The notes: generated by a model not told the origin, from the letters alone. DNA of 28,382 bases from Paulinella micropora (GCA_009731375.1 BJOX01000142.1:576789-605170), one strand, 5' to 3'. Counted from the first letter of the stretch, positions 1 to 12,923 are shown. Program-made: numbers and translations.

Positions 1-345
1 TATTTACATTCCGCGATCTAGGGGTGGTGACGGGTTTCGAGGCGTCCCAGATACTTACCACAAAGCGTCCTCATGCGCTGGCAGACCGCATGAAATGTCG
101 GCTACCCCTGTGAGTACCTCCACGCGGGACCTACCCAGTCTCGTGGAGCTCTCACGCGGGGAAGATCAATCATTTGTAGTTGATTTCCTGCAAGGTACCC
201 GACACTGTGCGGGTAGTAGGGACTTCCTTTTGGGGCCTTCTATGCAGGATGGTTAGAGTCACTCTTCCCTCCCCAACATACTCACTGTAGTCCCTGTTGG
301 GTCGAGGGATGGAGGCGCATGGCCCTCGGGCTCAGCCATGACAGA
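1..345 (+). mobile_element. Family A retroposon-like repeat, copy 1 (5' end outside window)
   Basis: Bases 31-243 match 15912-16124 over 213 bp with about 6 differences by eye, so this is an interspersed repeat. No open frame spans it. The 3' end (about 308-345) carries ATGGAGGCGCATG followed by CAGCCATGACAGA and runs into ATT-type simple sequence, as in a non-LTR retroposon tail. The same tail motif occurs in the minus-strand elements at 4394-4436 and 4091-4167. A LINE 3'UTR or a SINE body are both possible. The repeat status is certain; the class is inferred. Confidence 0.75.
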
Positions 346-396
346 TCAATATATATATTATTATAATTATAATTATAATTATTATTATTATTATTA

Positions 397-480
<84 letters not shown>
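346..480. repeat. (ATT)n then (CTA)n microsatellite
   Basis: TATAAT-type sequence grades into a pure TTA array (about 380-440) and then into ACT/CTA (about 441-480). It directly follows the family A tail and probably grew from it. The poly-L and poly-I reading frames here are repeat translations. Confidence 0.95.
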
Positions 481-643
481 AAGGTCTCCGCGCCGGTGCA
501 AAGGGAGGATGGCTCACTGGCGTGTACGCTGCCGGAAAAGGTCGCTCGGTGGGAGGAATTTCGGAAAAATTCGGTGAAGCCACGGGAAAATCCGGCAAGT
601 GCGGCTGTTGTGGTGGAGTGCTGTGCAGAAGCAGGCTCGCTGG

Positions 644-644
<1 letters not shown>
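481..644 (+). mobile_element. Possible LINE ORF2 fragment (endonuclease-RT linker)
   Basis: A non-repetitive island between two CTA arrays. One plus-strand frame is open throughout and contains REDGS followed by EKVARWEEF, about 55 residues in all. Non-LTR retrotransposon ORF2 proteins often have a D-G-x-x-x ... RW-x-E/H-F signature between the endonuclease and reverse transcriptase domains, and this resembles it. There is no start codon of its own, no catalytic residue in view, and both sides are lost in microsatellite. At this length the match could be chance. Confidence 0.3.

Positions 645-685
<41 letters not shown>
641..685. repeat. (CTA)n microsatellite
   Basis: About 15 uninterrupted ACT/CTA units between the LINE-like island and the fold-back fragment. 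Confidence 0.95.
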
Positions 686-686
<1 letters not shown>

Positions 687-765
687 GCTCTCGTCAAGAG
701 CTTACTAATGAGCTAAGATATAGATTCTGGACACCAGTATTGACTGAGAACGAAGCTTAAAGTAA
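686..765 (+). mobile_element. Diverged half of the 215-219 bp fold-back element
   Basis: AGCTCTCGTCAAGAGCTT, then a block with ACTGACTGAGA-like and AAGCTTAAAGTAAGTG-like parts, aligns with the second half of the palindromic element at 20254-20472 (its central hairpin through its CTTGAAGTAATTG region). Several substitutions and a small indel show this copy is older. Only one half is present; the other half is replaced by the CTA array. Confidence 0.6.
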
Positions 766-878
766 GTGCTGGACCTTTAGAGCCTGCTCGATCACGCCAC
801 GCCGACGAAGGTCCTTGTAAATTGACTCAGAACAGCGTAGGATTCCGGCTGTGGAAATGGCGGGGGCGGGAACAAGAA
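766..878. other. Unrecognised unique island
   Basis: About 113 bp of complex sequence between the fold-back fragment and the AAC array. No open frame of note and no match elsewhere in the window that I can see. Confidence 0.5.
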
Positions 879-1343
879 CGAAGACAGGAAAAACAAGAAG
901 AACAAAAAGAATAGGAGAAGAACAAGGCAAGAACAAGAACAGGAGCAAGAGCAAGGACAAGAACAAGAACAAGAACAAGAACAACAACAACAACAAACAA
1001 CAACATTAACGACAATAACAACAGCAACAACAACAGTAACAATAACAGTAACAACAACAACAACAACAACAACAACAGCAATAACAACAACAACAACAAC
1101 AGCAACAACAGCAACAACAACAGTAACAACAGTAACAACAGTAACAACAACTACAACAACAACAACACCGACAACAACAACAACAACAACAACAACAGTA
1201 ACAACAGTAACAACAACAACAACAATAACAACAACAACAACAACAACAACAGCAACAGTAACAACAACAACAACAACAACAACAAAAGCAGTAACAACAA
1301 CAGTAACAACAACAGTAACAACAACAACAACAACAACAACAGT

Positions 1344-1393
<50 letters not shown>

Positions 1394-1456
1394 GAACAAG
1401 AACAACAAGAACAACAACAACAACAGCAGCAGCAGCAACAACAACAACAACAACAG

Positions 1457-1487
<31 letters not shown>

Positions 1488-1540
1488 AACAGCAACAACA
1501 GCAACAGCAACAACAACAACAACAACAACAACAAGACCAT
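879..1540. repeat. (AAC)n array with GAACAA and AACAGT variants
   Basis: Begins as hexamer-like GAACAA (about 880-990), then becomes an AAC array with regularly placed AGT, AGC and AAT triplets over more than 550 bp. Poly-V, poly-L and poly-T reading frames come from the triplet period. Confidence 0.97.
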
Positions 1541-1576
1541 ATTTCGTAAACAGTCTGCTCATTTTATAACCCTGAT

Positions 1577-1621
1577 ATGTATGTAAATATGTATGTATGT
1601 ATGTATGTATGTAGGTCGATT

Positions 1622-1665
<44 letters not shown>

Positions 1666-1717
1666 GAGAGAGAGAGAGATTGAAGGAGAGAGAGAGAGAG
1701 AGGGGGGGGGGGGGGGG
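1577..1717. repeat. (ATGT)n, (GA)n and poly-G up to a gap
   Basis: A short ATGT array (1577-1613), a GA array (about 1623-1701) and a run of G (about 1702-1717) that ends at N. The gap at 1718-1811 resumes with G on the far side (1812-1820). Confidence 0.95.
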
Positions 1718-1811
1718 NNNNNNNNNNNNNNNNNNNNNNNNNNNNNNNNNNNNNNNNNNNNNNNNNNNNNNNNNNNNNNNNNNNNNNNNNNNNNNNNNNN
1801 NNNNNNNNNNN
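1718..1811. other. Assembly gap (94 N)
   Basis: Run of N with poly-G on both sides. Sequence is missing; the homopolymer edges suggest a polymerase or base-calling failure. Confidence 1.
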
Positions 1812-1820
1812 GGGGGGGGG

Positions 1821-1946
1821 TGGTAAGAAAGGTCAGACAAAAACATCTCCTCAAATGGGTGAGCGCTGTACACTTCACCCTGAGTTCGGATAATACATGC
1901 GTTGTTAATAGTCATCACGATTGTTTCCAACCACCCCCGAGGATGT
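1821..1946. other. Unique island between poly-G and AAT arrays
   Basis: About 126 bp of complex sequence. Both strands have an open frame of about 40 codons across it, which at this length is not evidence of coding. I see no second copy in the window and cannot identify it. Confidence 0.5.
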
Positions 1947-2300
<354 letters not shown>

Positions 2301-2309
2301 ATGTATATC

Positions 2310-3155
<846 letters not shown>

Positions 3156-3259
3156 AAACTAAGGGCTGCGCCAACACCTGAAAGGATGGTTTACCGGTGC
3201 GCTTCGCGCACCAAACCCCGCCAGCCCCACTTCTTATCACTTTTTGGAGGGCACCCCGG

Positions 3260-3305
<46 letters not shown>

Positions 3306-4090
3306 NNNNNNNNNNNNNNNNNNNNNNNNNNNNNNNNNNNNNNNNNNNNNNNNNNNNNNNNNNNNNNNNNNNNNNNNNNNNNNNNNNNNCGCCCCCCCCC
3401 CCCCCCCCCCACCCCCCCTGCCCCGTCGACAGGGTACGTTTAATTGCCGGAGGCACCGGCAAGTGTTGCTAAAAAAGGAAATTTGGCATTCAGGACACTC
3501 CCCTAACGCAAATATTTGCGTGAATTCCCAAAAAATTATATCAGCATCAACATCGAGTCTGGGGCTAGCCACCCTGCCAATATGCCCAACTCCTCCTGGT
3601 TCCCACAAACCATGATTTACAGGGATGGGTAGTGCAAAAATAGGCTAAAAAAAAAACAAGGAATTTTGGCATTCAGGACACTCCTCTAACGCAAATATTT
3701 GCGTGAATGCCAAAAAAATTATATCAGCATCAACATCGAGACTGTGGCTAGCCACCCTGCAAATATGAGCTCCCAACTCCTCCTGGTTCACACAAACCAT
3801 GATATGTTCCGACAGGGGTGCGAAAAAAAAGTAAAGGAATTTTGGCATTCAGGACACTCCCCAACGCAAATATTTGCGTGAATTTCAAAAAAAGTATATC
3901 AGCATCAACATCGAGTCTGGGGCTAGCCACCCTGCAATATGAGCTCCCAACTCCTCCTGGTTCCGACAAACCATGCTTTATTCCGACAGGGGTGCGGAAA
4001 AGGTGGGGGTGGGGGGTACACAATTTTCATTTTCCCCCTCCCCCCAAACCCCCCACCCCCTTGACCAACACCTTTCAGGGATATTAATAA
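3156..4090 (-). mobile_element. Family C composite element, inverted (left) copy
   Basis: On the minus strand this reads the same order as 17026-17871: a roughly 180 bp unit repeated three times, a GCCGG hairpin region with a CTGTCGAC flank, a G-rich stretch, and the end TTCAGGTGTTGGCGCAGCCC followed by TTAGTT and an ATT array. Each 180 bp unit contains the perfect 16 bp palindrome ACGCAAATATTTGCGT (3506, 3689, 3864). The G-rich stretch is expanded to poly-C on the plus strand (about 3262-3411) and holds a gap. No protein domain is recognisable. The class is unknown; the (ATT)n end suggests retroposition, while the internal satellite resembles pearl/Helitron-type non-autonomous elements. Confidence 0.7.
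3306..3389. other. Assembly gap (84 N) inside poly-C
   Basis: Run of N with poly-C on both sides, within family C. Confidence 1.
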
Positions 4091-4219
4091 TAATACTACT
4101 AATAGTGTATCTCCTGCCAATTGCTGAGCCAAAAGGCCATGTGCATCCAGTCCTCCATTCCATAAGGAAAGTCTCCACACCAATCGGTGGAATAAAGGAA
4201 GTGACGGCATAGAACATTA
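4091..4219 (-). mobile_element. Retroposon 3' part with shared tail, minus strand
   Basis: Read on the minus strand, ATGGAGG, GCACATGGCC, GGCTCAGCAATTGGCAG and ACACTATTA follow in order and end in ATT-type repeats. This tail aligns with the tRNA-like SINE at 4394-4436 and with family A at 308-345. The upstream part (4168-4219) is unlike either and is cut off by a gap, so the head is unknown. Confidence 0.6.
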
Positions 4220-4263
4220 NNNNNNNNNNNNNNNNNNNNNNNNNNNNNNNNNNNNNNNNNNNN
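4220..4263. other. Assembly gap (44 N)
   Basis: Run of N between the retroposon at 4091-4219 and an AAT array. Confidence 1.
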
Positions 4264-4277
4264 TAATACTAATAATA

Positions 4278-4314
<37 letters not shown>

Positions 4315-4319
4315 TAATG

Positions 4320-4393
<74 letters not shown>
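4264..4393. repeat. (AAT)n microsatellite
   Basis: AAT array that is the ATT tail of the minus-strand SINE at 4394-4624. Confidence 0.97.
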
Positions 4394-4394
<1 letters not shown>

Positions 4395-4624
4395 GTGCTT
4401 CTCTGTCAATGGCTGATGCAAATCTGCACATGCGCCTCCATCGTCTCACCCGTGAGGGGAGTACGAAGAATTGACGATAGGCTCTACTGACACCCCCGCA
4501 CGGGCAGTTCCAACACTTCCAGACGGACCGGTATGTTCAATGAAAATACTGGTGGCACCGACGGGAATCGAACTGGCGACAGGGCCCAGATGGTAGAACT
4601 TGACCACTGGGCTATCACGGTGTC
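4394..4624 (-). mobile_element. tRNA-derived SINE, full-length candidate
   Basis: On the minus strand the head carries a pol III A box, TAGCCCAGTGG, and a B box, AGTTCGATTCC, at tRNA-like spacing. The ends CACCG and CGGTGCC can pair as an acceptor stem and are followed by ACCA. Several T-arm and anticodon-arm positions do not pair, so it is not a working tRNA. A body of about 155 bp follows and ends with the shared tail and an ATT array, giving about 231 bp in all. The copy at 15516-15640 is nearly identical over the first 125 bp, so the family is young. Confidence 0.82.
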
Positions 4625-5203
<579 letters not shown>

Positions 5204-5264
5204 CATGAGTGTAATGCTTGGGTGCTCCGAGCTGAGAGAGCGGTAGAGGATACGCATTCAAATC
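5204..5264 (+). mobile_element. Possible truncated tRNA-like head
   Basis: An island with AGCTGAGAGAGCGGTAGAGGA, resembling a tRNA D-arm/A box, and TTCAAATC (5257-5264), resembling a B box. The spacing is about 10 nt shorter than normal. It is followed at once by the CATA array. A decayed SINE head is likely but not proven. Confidence 0.4.
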
Positions 5265-5737
5265 TACATACATACATACATACATACATACATACATACA
5301 TACATGCATGCATACATACATACATGCATACATGCATGCATGCATGCATGCATGCATGCATACATACATACATACATACATACATACATACATACATACA
5401 TACATACATAACGTACATACATACATACATGCATGCATACATACATACATACATACATACATGCATGCATGCATGCATGCATGCATACATACATACATAC
5501 ATACATACATACATACATACATACATACATACATACATACATACCCGTAATGGCGTCCGCGACCGAAAGGTCATACATACATAAATACATACATACATAC
5601 ATACATGTAATAGCGTCCGCGACCGAAAGGTCATACATACATACATGCATACATACATACATACATAACATACATACCCGTAATAGCGTCCGCGACCGAA
5701 AGGGTACATAGCATACATACATACATACACACATACA

Positions 5738-5771
<34 letters not shown>

Positions 5772-5920
5772 CATACATACATACATGCATATATACATAC
5801 ATTTATACCCGTAATAGCGTCCGCGACCGAAAGGGTGCCACGACATACATACATACATACATACATACATACATACATACATACCCGTAATAGCGTCGGC
5901 GACCGAAAGGGTGCCACGAC
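5265..5920. repeat. (CATA)n array punctuated by module O
   Basis: CATA and CATG units with five copies of a module containing TAATAGCGTCCGCGACCGAA (about 5544, 5605, 5677, 5808, 5884). Later copies keep more of the module: the last runs on through GGGTGCCACGACAACAAATA and TAACTAACACAC. YVCM and IHTY frames are array translations. Confidence 0.95.
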
Positions 5921-6480
5921 AACAAATAACTAACACACACACACACACAATACAATACAAGACAATATAATACAATACACTACAATACACTACACTACAA
6001 TACAATGCAATACAATACCATGTAAATACAATACAATACAATACAATACAATGCAATACAATACCGAAAGGGTTCCACGACAACAAATAACTAACACACA
6101 CACACACACATACAAGATAATATAATACAATACAATACAATACAATAAAATACAATACAATGCAATTCAATACAATACAATACAATACAATGCAATACAA
6201 TGCAATGCAATACAATACAATACAATACAATACAATAAAAGGTGCCACGACAACAGATAACTAACACACACACACACACAATACAATACAATACAATACA
6301 ATACAATGCAATACAATACAATACAATGCAATACAATACAATACAATACCATGTAAATACAATACAATACAATACAATACAATACAACACTGCCATGAAA
6401 ATACAATACAATACAATACAATACAATACAATACAATACAATGCAATACAATGCAATGCAATCCCATAACATACGCAACA
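5921..6480. repeat. (AATAC)n pentamer array with module O remnants
   Basis: AATAC units with AATGC variants, interrupted near 6062-6100 and 6238-6265 by 5'-shortened module O copies (GGGTTCCACGACAACAAATA type) and CA runs. This links the CATA array on the left to module P on the right through the shared AACAAATAACTAACACAC. Confidence 0.93.
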
Positions 6481-7622
6481 TTCTCAGTCGATGATCATTA
6501 TTATTGTTGATGTTAGTATGGTAACAAATAACTAACACAATGCAATGCAATCCCATAACATACGCAACATTCTCAGTCGATGATCATTATTATTGTTGAT
6601 GTTAGTATGGTAACAAATAACTAACACACACACACAAACACACACACATAACATAACATAAGCATTCTCAGTCGATGATCATTATTATTGTTGATGTTAG
6701 TATGGTAACAAATAACTAAAACACACACACAAACGCACACATAACATAAGCAGCATTCTCAGTCGATGATCATTATTATTGTTGATGTTAGTATGGTAGC
6801 AAATAACTAACACACACACACACACATAAACATAAGCAGCATTCTCAGTCGATGATCATGATTATTGTTGATGTTAGTATGGTAGCAAATAACTAAAACA
6901 CACACACAAACACACACATAAACATAAGCAGCATTCTCAGTCGATGATTATTATTATTGTTGATGTTAGTATGGTAACAAATAACTAAAACACACACACA
7001 CACACAACATAAGCAGCCTTCTCAGTCGATGATCATTATTATTGTTGATGTTAGTATGGTAACAAATAACTAAAACACACACACACATAACATAAGCAGT
7101 ATTCTCAGTCGATGATCATTATTATTGTTGATGTTAGTATGGTAACAAATAACTAACACACACACACACACACAACATAACATAAGCAGCATTCTCAGTC
7201 GATGATCATTATTATTGTTGATGTTAGTATGGTGACAAATAACTAAAACACACACACACAAACACACACACATAACATAAGCAAGCATTCTCAGTCGATG
7301 ATCATTATTATTGTTGATGTTAGTATGGTAAGAAATAACTAACACACACACACATAACATAAGCAGCATTCTCAGTCGATGATCATTATTATTGTTGATG
7401 TTAGTATGGTAACAAATAACAAAAACACACACACAAACACACACACATAAACATAAGCAGCATTCTCAGTCGATTATTATTATTGTTGATGTTAGTATGG
7501 TAACAAATAACTAACACACACACACACATAGCATAAGCAGCGTTCTCAGTCGATGATCATTATTATTGTTGATGTTAGTACGGTAACAAATAACTAACAC
7601 TCACACACATAACATAAGCAGC
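6476..7622. repeat. Module P higher-order repeat, 13 copies
   Basis: Thirteen copies of ATTCTCAGTCGATGATCATT and TGTTGATGTTAGTATGGTAA plus CAAATAACTA, each followed by a CA-rich stretch and CATAACATAAGCAG. Starts are near 6480, 6570, 6664, 6754, 6840, 6936, 7018, 7100, 7190, 7287, 7369, 7468 and 7541, so the period is 73-99 bp. Length variation lies in the CA-rich part. The 124-codon frame on the minus strand is a repeat translation. Confidence 0.95.
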
Positions 7623-7625
7623 ACT

Positions 7626-7632
7626 AGATAGA

Positions 7633-7673
<41 letters not shown>

Positions 7674-7791
7674 GATAGACAGATAGTAAATTACTACCTA
7701 AGCTACGAAGAGGGCGATCCAGGCAGGCGAAGTAGGTAATAGATAGATAGATAGATAGATAAGTAGATAGATAAGTAGATAGATAGATGAT

Positions 7792-7836
<45 letters not shown>

Positions 7837-7869
7837 CGATAGATAGATAGATAGATAGATCGATAGATC

Positions 7870-7906
<37 letters not shown>

Positions 7907-8012
7907 ATATATAGATAGATAGATAGATAGAGAGATAGAGAGATAGAGATAGATAGATAGTAAGTTACTACCTAAGCTACAAAGAGGGCGATCCAGGCAG
8001 GCGAAGTAGGTA

Positions 8013-8047
<35 letters not shown>

Positions 8048-8052
8048 TATAG

Positions 8053-8105
<53 letters not shown>

Positions 8106-8188
8106 GAGAGATAGTAAGTTACTACCTAAGCTACGAAGAGGGCGATACAGGCAGGCGAAGTAGGTTATAGACAGATAGATAGATACAC

Positions 8189-8219
<31 letters not shown>

Positions 8220-8297
8220 AAGGTAGATAGATAAATAGATAGATAGAAGTTACTGCCTAAGCTACGAAGAGGGCGATCCAGGCAGACGAAGTAGGTA

Positions 8298-8359
<62 letters not shown>

Positions 8360-8627
8360 GAGATGTCGCAAAAGGAATGTAGTCCTTGCAAAGGAACGCA
8401 GTTTCACATCAAACAGTAATTTGTGTACTGTGCATGTGTCCGGGATGGGAATCACGGGTAGACTGTGTTCTGGAAAAAAGAAGAGGAGGACGTTCAAGAA
8501 AAAAGATAGATAGATAGATATATAGATAGATAGGTAGACAGATAGATAAATAGAGAGAGATGGAGAGATAGTAAGTTACTACCTAAGCTACGAAGAGGGC
8601 GATCCAGGCAGGCGAAGTAGGTTATGA

Positions 8628-8665
<38 letters not shown>

Positions 8666-8679
8666 CGATAGATCGATAC

Positions 8680-8736
<57 letters not shown>

Positions 8737-8800
8737 GATAGATAGTAAGTTACTACCTAAGCCACGAAGAGGGCGATCCAGGCAGGCGAAGTACGTCCCA
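7626..8800. repeat. (GATA)n array punctuated by module D, 6 copies
   Basis: GATA units are broken by six copies of a 50-55 bp module with TTACTACCTAAGCTACGAAG and AGGGCGATCCAGGCAGGCGA (7685, 7961, 8112, 8248, 8570, 8743). Spacing varies from about 136 to 322 bp because the GATA stretches differ. On the minus strand the module holds TAGCTTAGGTAGT, which fits a pol III A box; no B box follows. Confidence 0.95.
8360..8503. other. Unique island inside the GATA array
   Basis: About 144 bp of complex sequence with a small internal direct repeat (GCAAAAGGAATG and GCAAAGGAACGC). No coding evidence and no second copy seen. Confidence 0.5.
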
Positions 8801-8831
8801 CCGTGTACCTTACTAGCTAAGTGGACTGCCT
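8801..8831 (+). mobile_element. A-box-like head fragment, copy 1
   Basis: TTACTAGCTAAGTGGACTGC fits the A-box pattern (TAGCTAAGTGG) and resembles 9428-9453. It runs straight into a heptamer minisatellite, so no B box survives. Confidence 0.4.
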
Positions 8832-9066
8832 AGACAGGCAGAAGACAGAAGGCAGAAGACAGAAGGCAGAGGCAGAAGGCAGAAGGCGGAAGGTAGAAGG
8901 CAGAAGACAGAAGACAGAAGGCAGAAAGCAGAAAGCAGAAGGCAGAAGGCAGAAGGCAGAAGGTAGAAGGCAGAAGGCAGAAGGCAGAAGGCAGAAAGCA
9001 GAAGGCAGAAGGCAGAAAGCAGAAGGCAGAAGGCAGAAAGCAGAAGATAGAAGGCAGAAGGCAGAA
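8832..9066. repeat. Heptamer minisatellite (GCAGAAG)n
   Basis: About 33 units of a 7 bp purine-rich motif with A and T variants. Because 7 and 3 share no factor, every 21 bp gives the same 7 residues and an 85-codon frame (RRQKAEG-type) stays open. That frame is a by-product. It is flanked by TGGACTGCCTAGA (left) and TGGACTACCTAGA (right). Confidence 0.95.
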
Positions 9067-9345
9067 TGGACTACCTAGATATTCAATACATTAGAACGAA
9101 CAAGTAGGAGGAGGAAGGAGGAGGAAGGAGGAAGGAGTAGGAGCAGGAGCTGGTGATGGCAGTGGTGGTGGTGGTGGTGGTGGAGGAGGAGGAGGAGGAG
9201 GAGGAGAAGAAGAAGAAGAAGAAGAAGAATAAGGAGAAATGGACTGAGTAGATATGAGATATATTAGAATGGACACGTCGAAGGAGATATGATGTTGACT
9301 TTTGCGAGATAAAAATGTGGGCAGCCGACGTATGCAATCTAAAAG
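9067..9345. repeat. Duplicated flank blocks around GGA/GGT/GAA tracts
   Basis: The block near 9067-9100 (TGGACTACCTAGATATTC and ATTAGAAC) recurs at 9239-9275 (TGGACTGAGTAGATATGAG and ATTAGAATGG). Between them are purine-rich GGA, GGT and GAA tracts (9105-9235). The block at 9290-9330 (TTTGCGAGAT and GGGCAGCCGACGTA) recurs at 9793-9822. These are pieces of one older repeated unit. Confidence 0.7.
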
Positions 9346-9346
9346 A

Positions 9347-9421
<75 letters not shown>
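9346..9421. repeat. (TA)n and (GA)n arrays
   Basis: TA array (about 9350-9377) followed by a GA array (about 9380-9422). Confidence 0.95.
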
Positions 9422-9423
<2 letters not shown>

Positions 9424-9425
<2 letters not shown>

Positions 9426-9490
9426 GGTTACTTAATCAGCTAAGTGCACTGTCTATTGCACTATGAACATATGTATGAGGAAAGATGTAT
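9424..9490 (+). mobile_element. A-box-like head fragment, copy 2
   Basis: GGTTACTTAATCAGCTAAGTG resembles 8806-8831. The following ACTATGAACATATGTATGAG and AGATGTAT resemble the sequence after the TIR element (9756-9786), so the TIR element sits in or beside a duplicated flank. Confidence 0.4.
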
Positions 9491-9752
9491 TCACAGCGAG
9501 ACGGGATATAGAAATATTTTTTCCATATCCAGTTTGACGTACGCAAAATCCATTGAATTTAGACGAAATATTCCGTTTGACGTTCGCAAAATCCGTTGAA
9601 TTGAGACGAAATATTCCTTTGACGTTCGCAAAATCCGTTGAATTTAGACGAAACATTCCGTTTGACGTACGCAAAATCCGTTGAATTTAGACCGGGATAT
9701 CCTGTTTAAACGGGATATAAACGGGATATTCCGTGATCCTGTCTCGCTGTGA
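9491..9752. mobile_element. 262 bp TIR element (MITE-like) with internal 43 bp repeats
   Basis: TCACAGCGAGACGGGAT at 9491 pairs with the reverse complement of 9736-9752 with one mismatch in 17. TAT on both outer sides could be a short target duplication of the TA type. Inside are four 43 bp units (from about 9529, 9573, 9616 and 9658) with TTTGACGTTCGCAAAATCCG and a GAATTTAGACGAAATATT part. The right end holds a near-palindrome around GTTTAAAC. It has no transposase frame; 43 is not a multiple of 3, so the short open frame there is not a repeat protein. Confidence 0.75.
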
Positions 9753-9838
9753 TATTACTATGAAGATGTATGTGGAGATAATGTATGTTGCGTTTGCGAG
9801 ATACAGTGGGCAGCCGACGTAGGAGATGTAAGAGGAGC
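9753..9838. repeat. Flank block duplicated from 9290-9330 and 9459-9490
   Basis: Contains ACTATGAAGATGTATG followed by GCGTTTGCGAGATACAGT and GGGCAGCCGACGTAGG. Both parts have diverged copies on the left of the TIR element. Confidence 0.65.
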
Positions 9839-9878
9839 GAGGGGGGGAGGGAGGGGGGGGGAGAAGGGGAGGGGGAGA

Positions 9879-9933
<55 letters not shown>

Positions 9934-9973
9934 TAGATGACAAAGCAGGATACAGATAGATGGATAGATAGAC

Positions 9974-10055
<82 letters not shown>

Positions 10056-10062
10056 AGGGATA

Positions 10063-10098
<36 letters not shown>

Positions 10099-10154
10099 TA
10101 TATGTATACATATATTAGAGAGAGAGAGAGAAAGATATATATATATATATACAC

Positions 10155-10187
<33 letters not shown>

Positions 10188-10204
10188 GAGAGAGAAAGAG
10201 AGAA

Positions 10205-10247
<43 letters not shown>

Positions 10248-10248
10248 A

Positions 10249-10287
<39 letters not shown>

Positions 10288-10291
10288 GAGA

Positions 10292-10335
<44 letters not shown>

Positions 10336-10421
10336 TATACATACATACATACATACATACATACATACATACATACATGCATAAATACATACATACGTAC
10401 ATACATACATACATACATACA

Positions 10422-10489
<68 letters not shown>

Positions 10490-10519
10490 ACATATATATA
10501 TATATATATATAGATACAT

Positions 10520-10570
<51 letters not shown>
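9839..10570. repeat. Mixed GA, CATA and TA arrays with block duplication
   Basis: Poly-G-rich and GA arrays (9839-9930, 9982-10050), CATA (10061-10090), TA (10091-10185), GA (10186-10330), CATA (10336-10450), TA (10451-10520) and GA (10525-10573). The order GA-CATA-TA occurs twice, so the whole block was probably duplicated. All long frames here are SLSL, YVCM or YIYI. Confidence 0.95.
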
Positions 10571-10572
<2 letters not shown>

Positions 10573-10573
<1 letters not shown>

Positions 10574-10602
10574 ACAACAGGTCTGAAGGGGATACACGAT
10601 AC

Positions 10603-10669
<67 letters not shown>

Positions 10670-10731
10670 GGGACCAGCAGATCTGAAGGGGGTACACCAG
10701 TCTCACGCACAAAGGCGCGTACCTGATAAAT

Positions 10732-10735
<4 letters not shown>
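10573..10735. repeat. Module F pair flanking a GATA array
   Basis: CAGGTCTGAAGGGGATACAC (10579) and CAGATCTGAAGGGGGTACAC (10677) flank a GATA stretch. The second continues into about 40 bp of unique sequence before the next GATA array. Confidence 0.8.
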
Positions 10736-11812
<1,077 letters not shown>

Positions 11813-12010
11813 ACACGAGTTAAAAACATAATGACCGTGTAGATAGATATTTATAGATATATAGATAGATAGATAGATAGATATAGATAGATAGATAGAC
11901 CGTGTAGATAGATATTTATAGTCATAGTTAAGCGGAAAGAGATATAGAGTGGAAAGTAGGTGGGTGGGTAGGTAGGTAGATAGATAGATAGATGAATAGT
12001 TGGATGGATG

Positions 12011-12058
<48 letters not shown>

Positions 12059-12112
12059 CCGAGATGTGACAAGCAGAACAACACTGCGCTAATAGATAGA
12101 TAGATAGATAGG

Positions 12113-12194
<82 letters not shown>

Positions 12195-12199
12195 GATAT

Positions 12200-12236
<37 letters not shown>

Positions 12237-12297
12237 CCGTGTAGATAGATATTTATAGTCATAGTTAAGCGGAAAGAGATATAGAGTCGAAAGTAGG

Positions 12298-12367
<70 letters not shown>

Positions 12368-12548
12368 GATATATAGATAGATAGATAGATAGATAGACCG
12401 TGTAGATAGATATTTATAGTCATAGTTAAGCGGAAAGGTGGGTGGGTAGGTAGGTAGATAGATAGATAGATCAATAATAGTTGGATGGATAGATAGATAG
12501 ATAGATAGATAGATACCGAGATGTGACAAGCAGAACAACACTGCGCTA

Positions 12549-12607
<59 letters not shown>

Positions 12608-12775
12608 CTGAGATGTGACAAGCAGAACAACACTGCACTAATAGATAGATAGATAGATAGATAGATAGTAGATAGATAGATAGATAGATAGATAGCTAGC
12701 TAGCTAGCTAGCTAGCTAGCTAGATAGATAGATAGATAGATAGATAGATTGATTGATAGATAGATAGATAGATAG

Positions 12776-12811
<36 letters not shown>

Positions 12812-12880
12812 AAGATAGATAGATAGATAGATTGATAGATAGATAGATAGATAGATAGGTAGATAGATAGATAGTCACTT

Positions 12881-12923
<43 letters not shown>

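Noticed and set aside
792-1562. 256-codon valine-rich open frame, and similar poly-L/V/S/N/I frames elsewhere
   Set aside because: Direct translation of trinucleotide arrays; no complex sequence, open in several frames at once.
1821-1946. Coding exon on either strand
   Set aside because: Both strands are open for about 40 codons, and there are no splice signals or motifs.
6476-7622. CRISPR-like regular array
   Set aside because: The conserved part is 55-60 bp and the intervening parts are CA-rich simple sequence, not unique spacers; the context is eukaryotic.
8821-9078. 85-codon [13 protein letters not shown] frame that looks like a charged repeat protein
   Set aside because: Explained by a 7 bp minisatellite read over 21 bp; no codon-level constraint and the start lies in the array edge.
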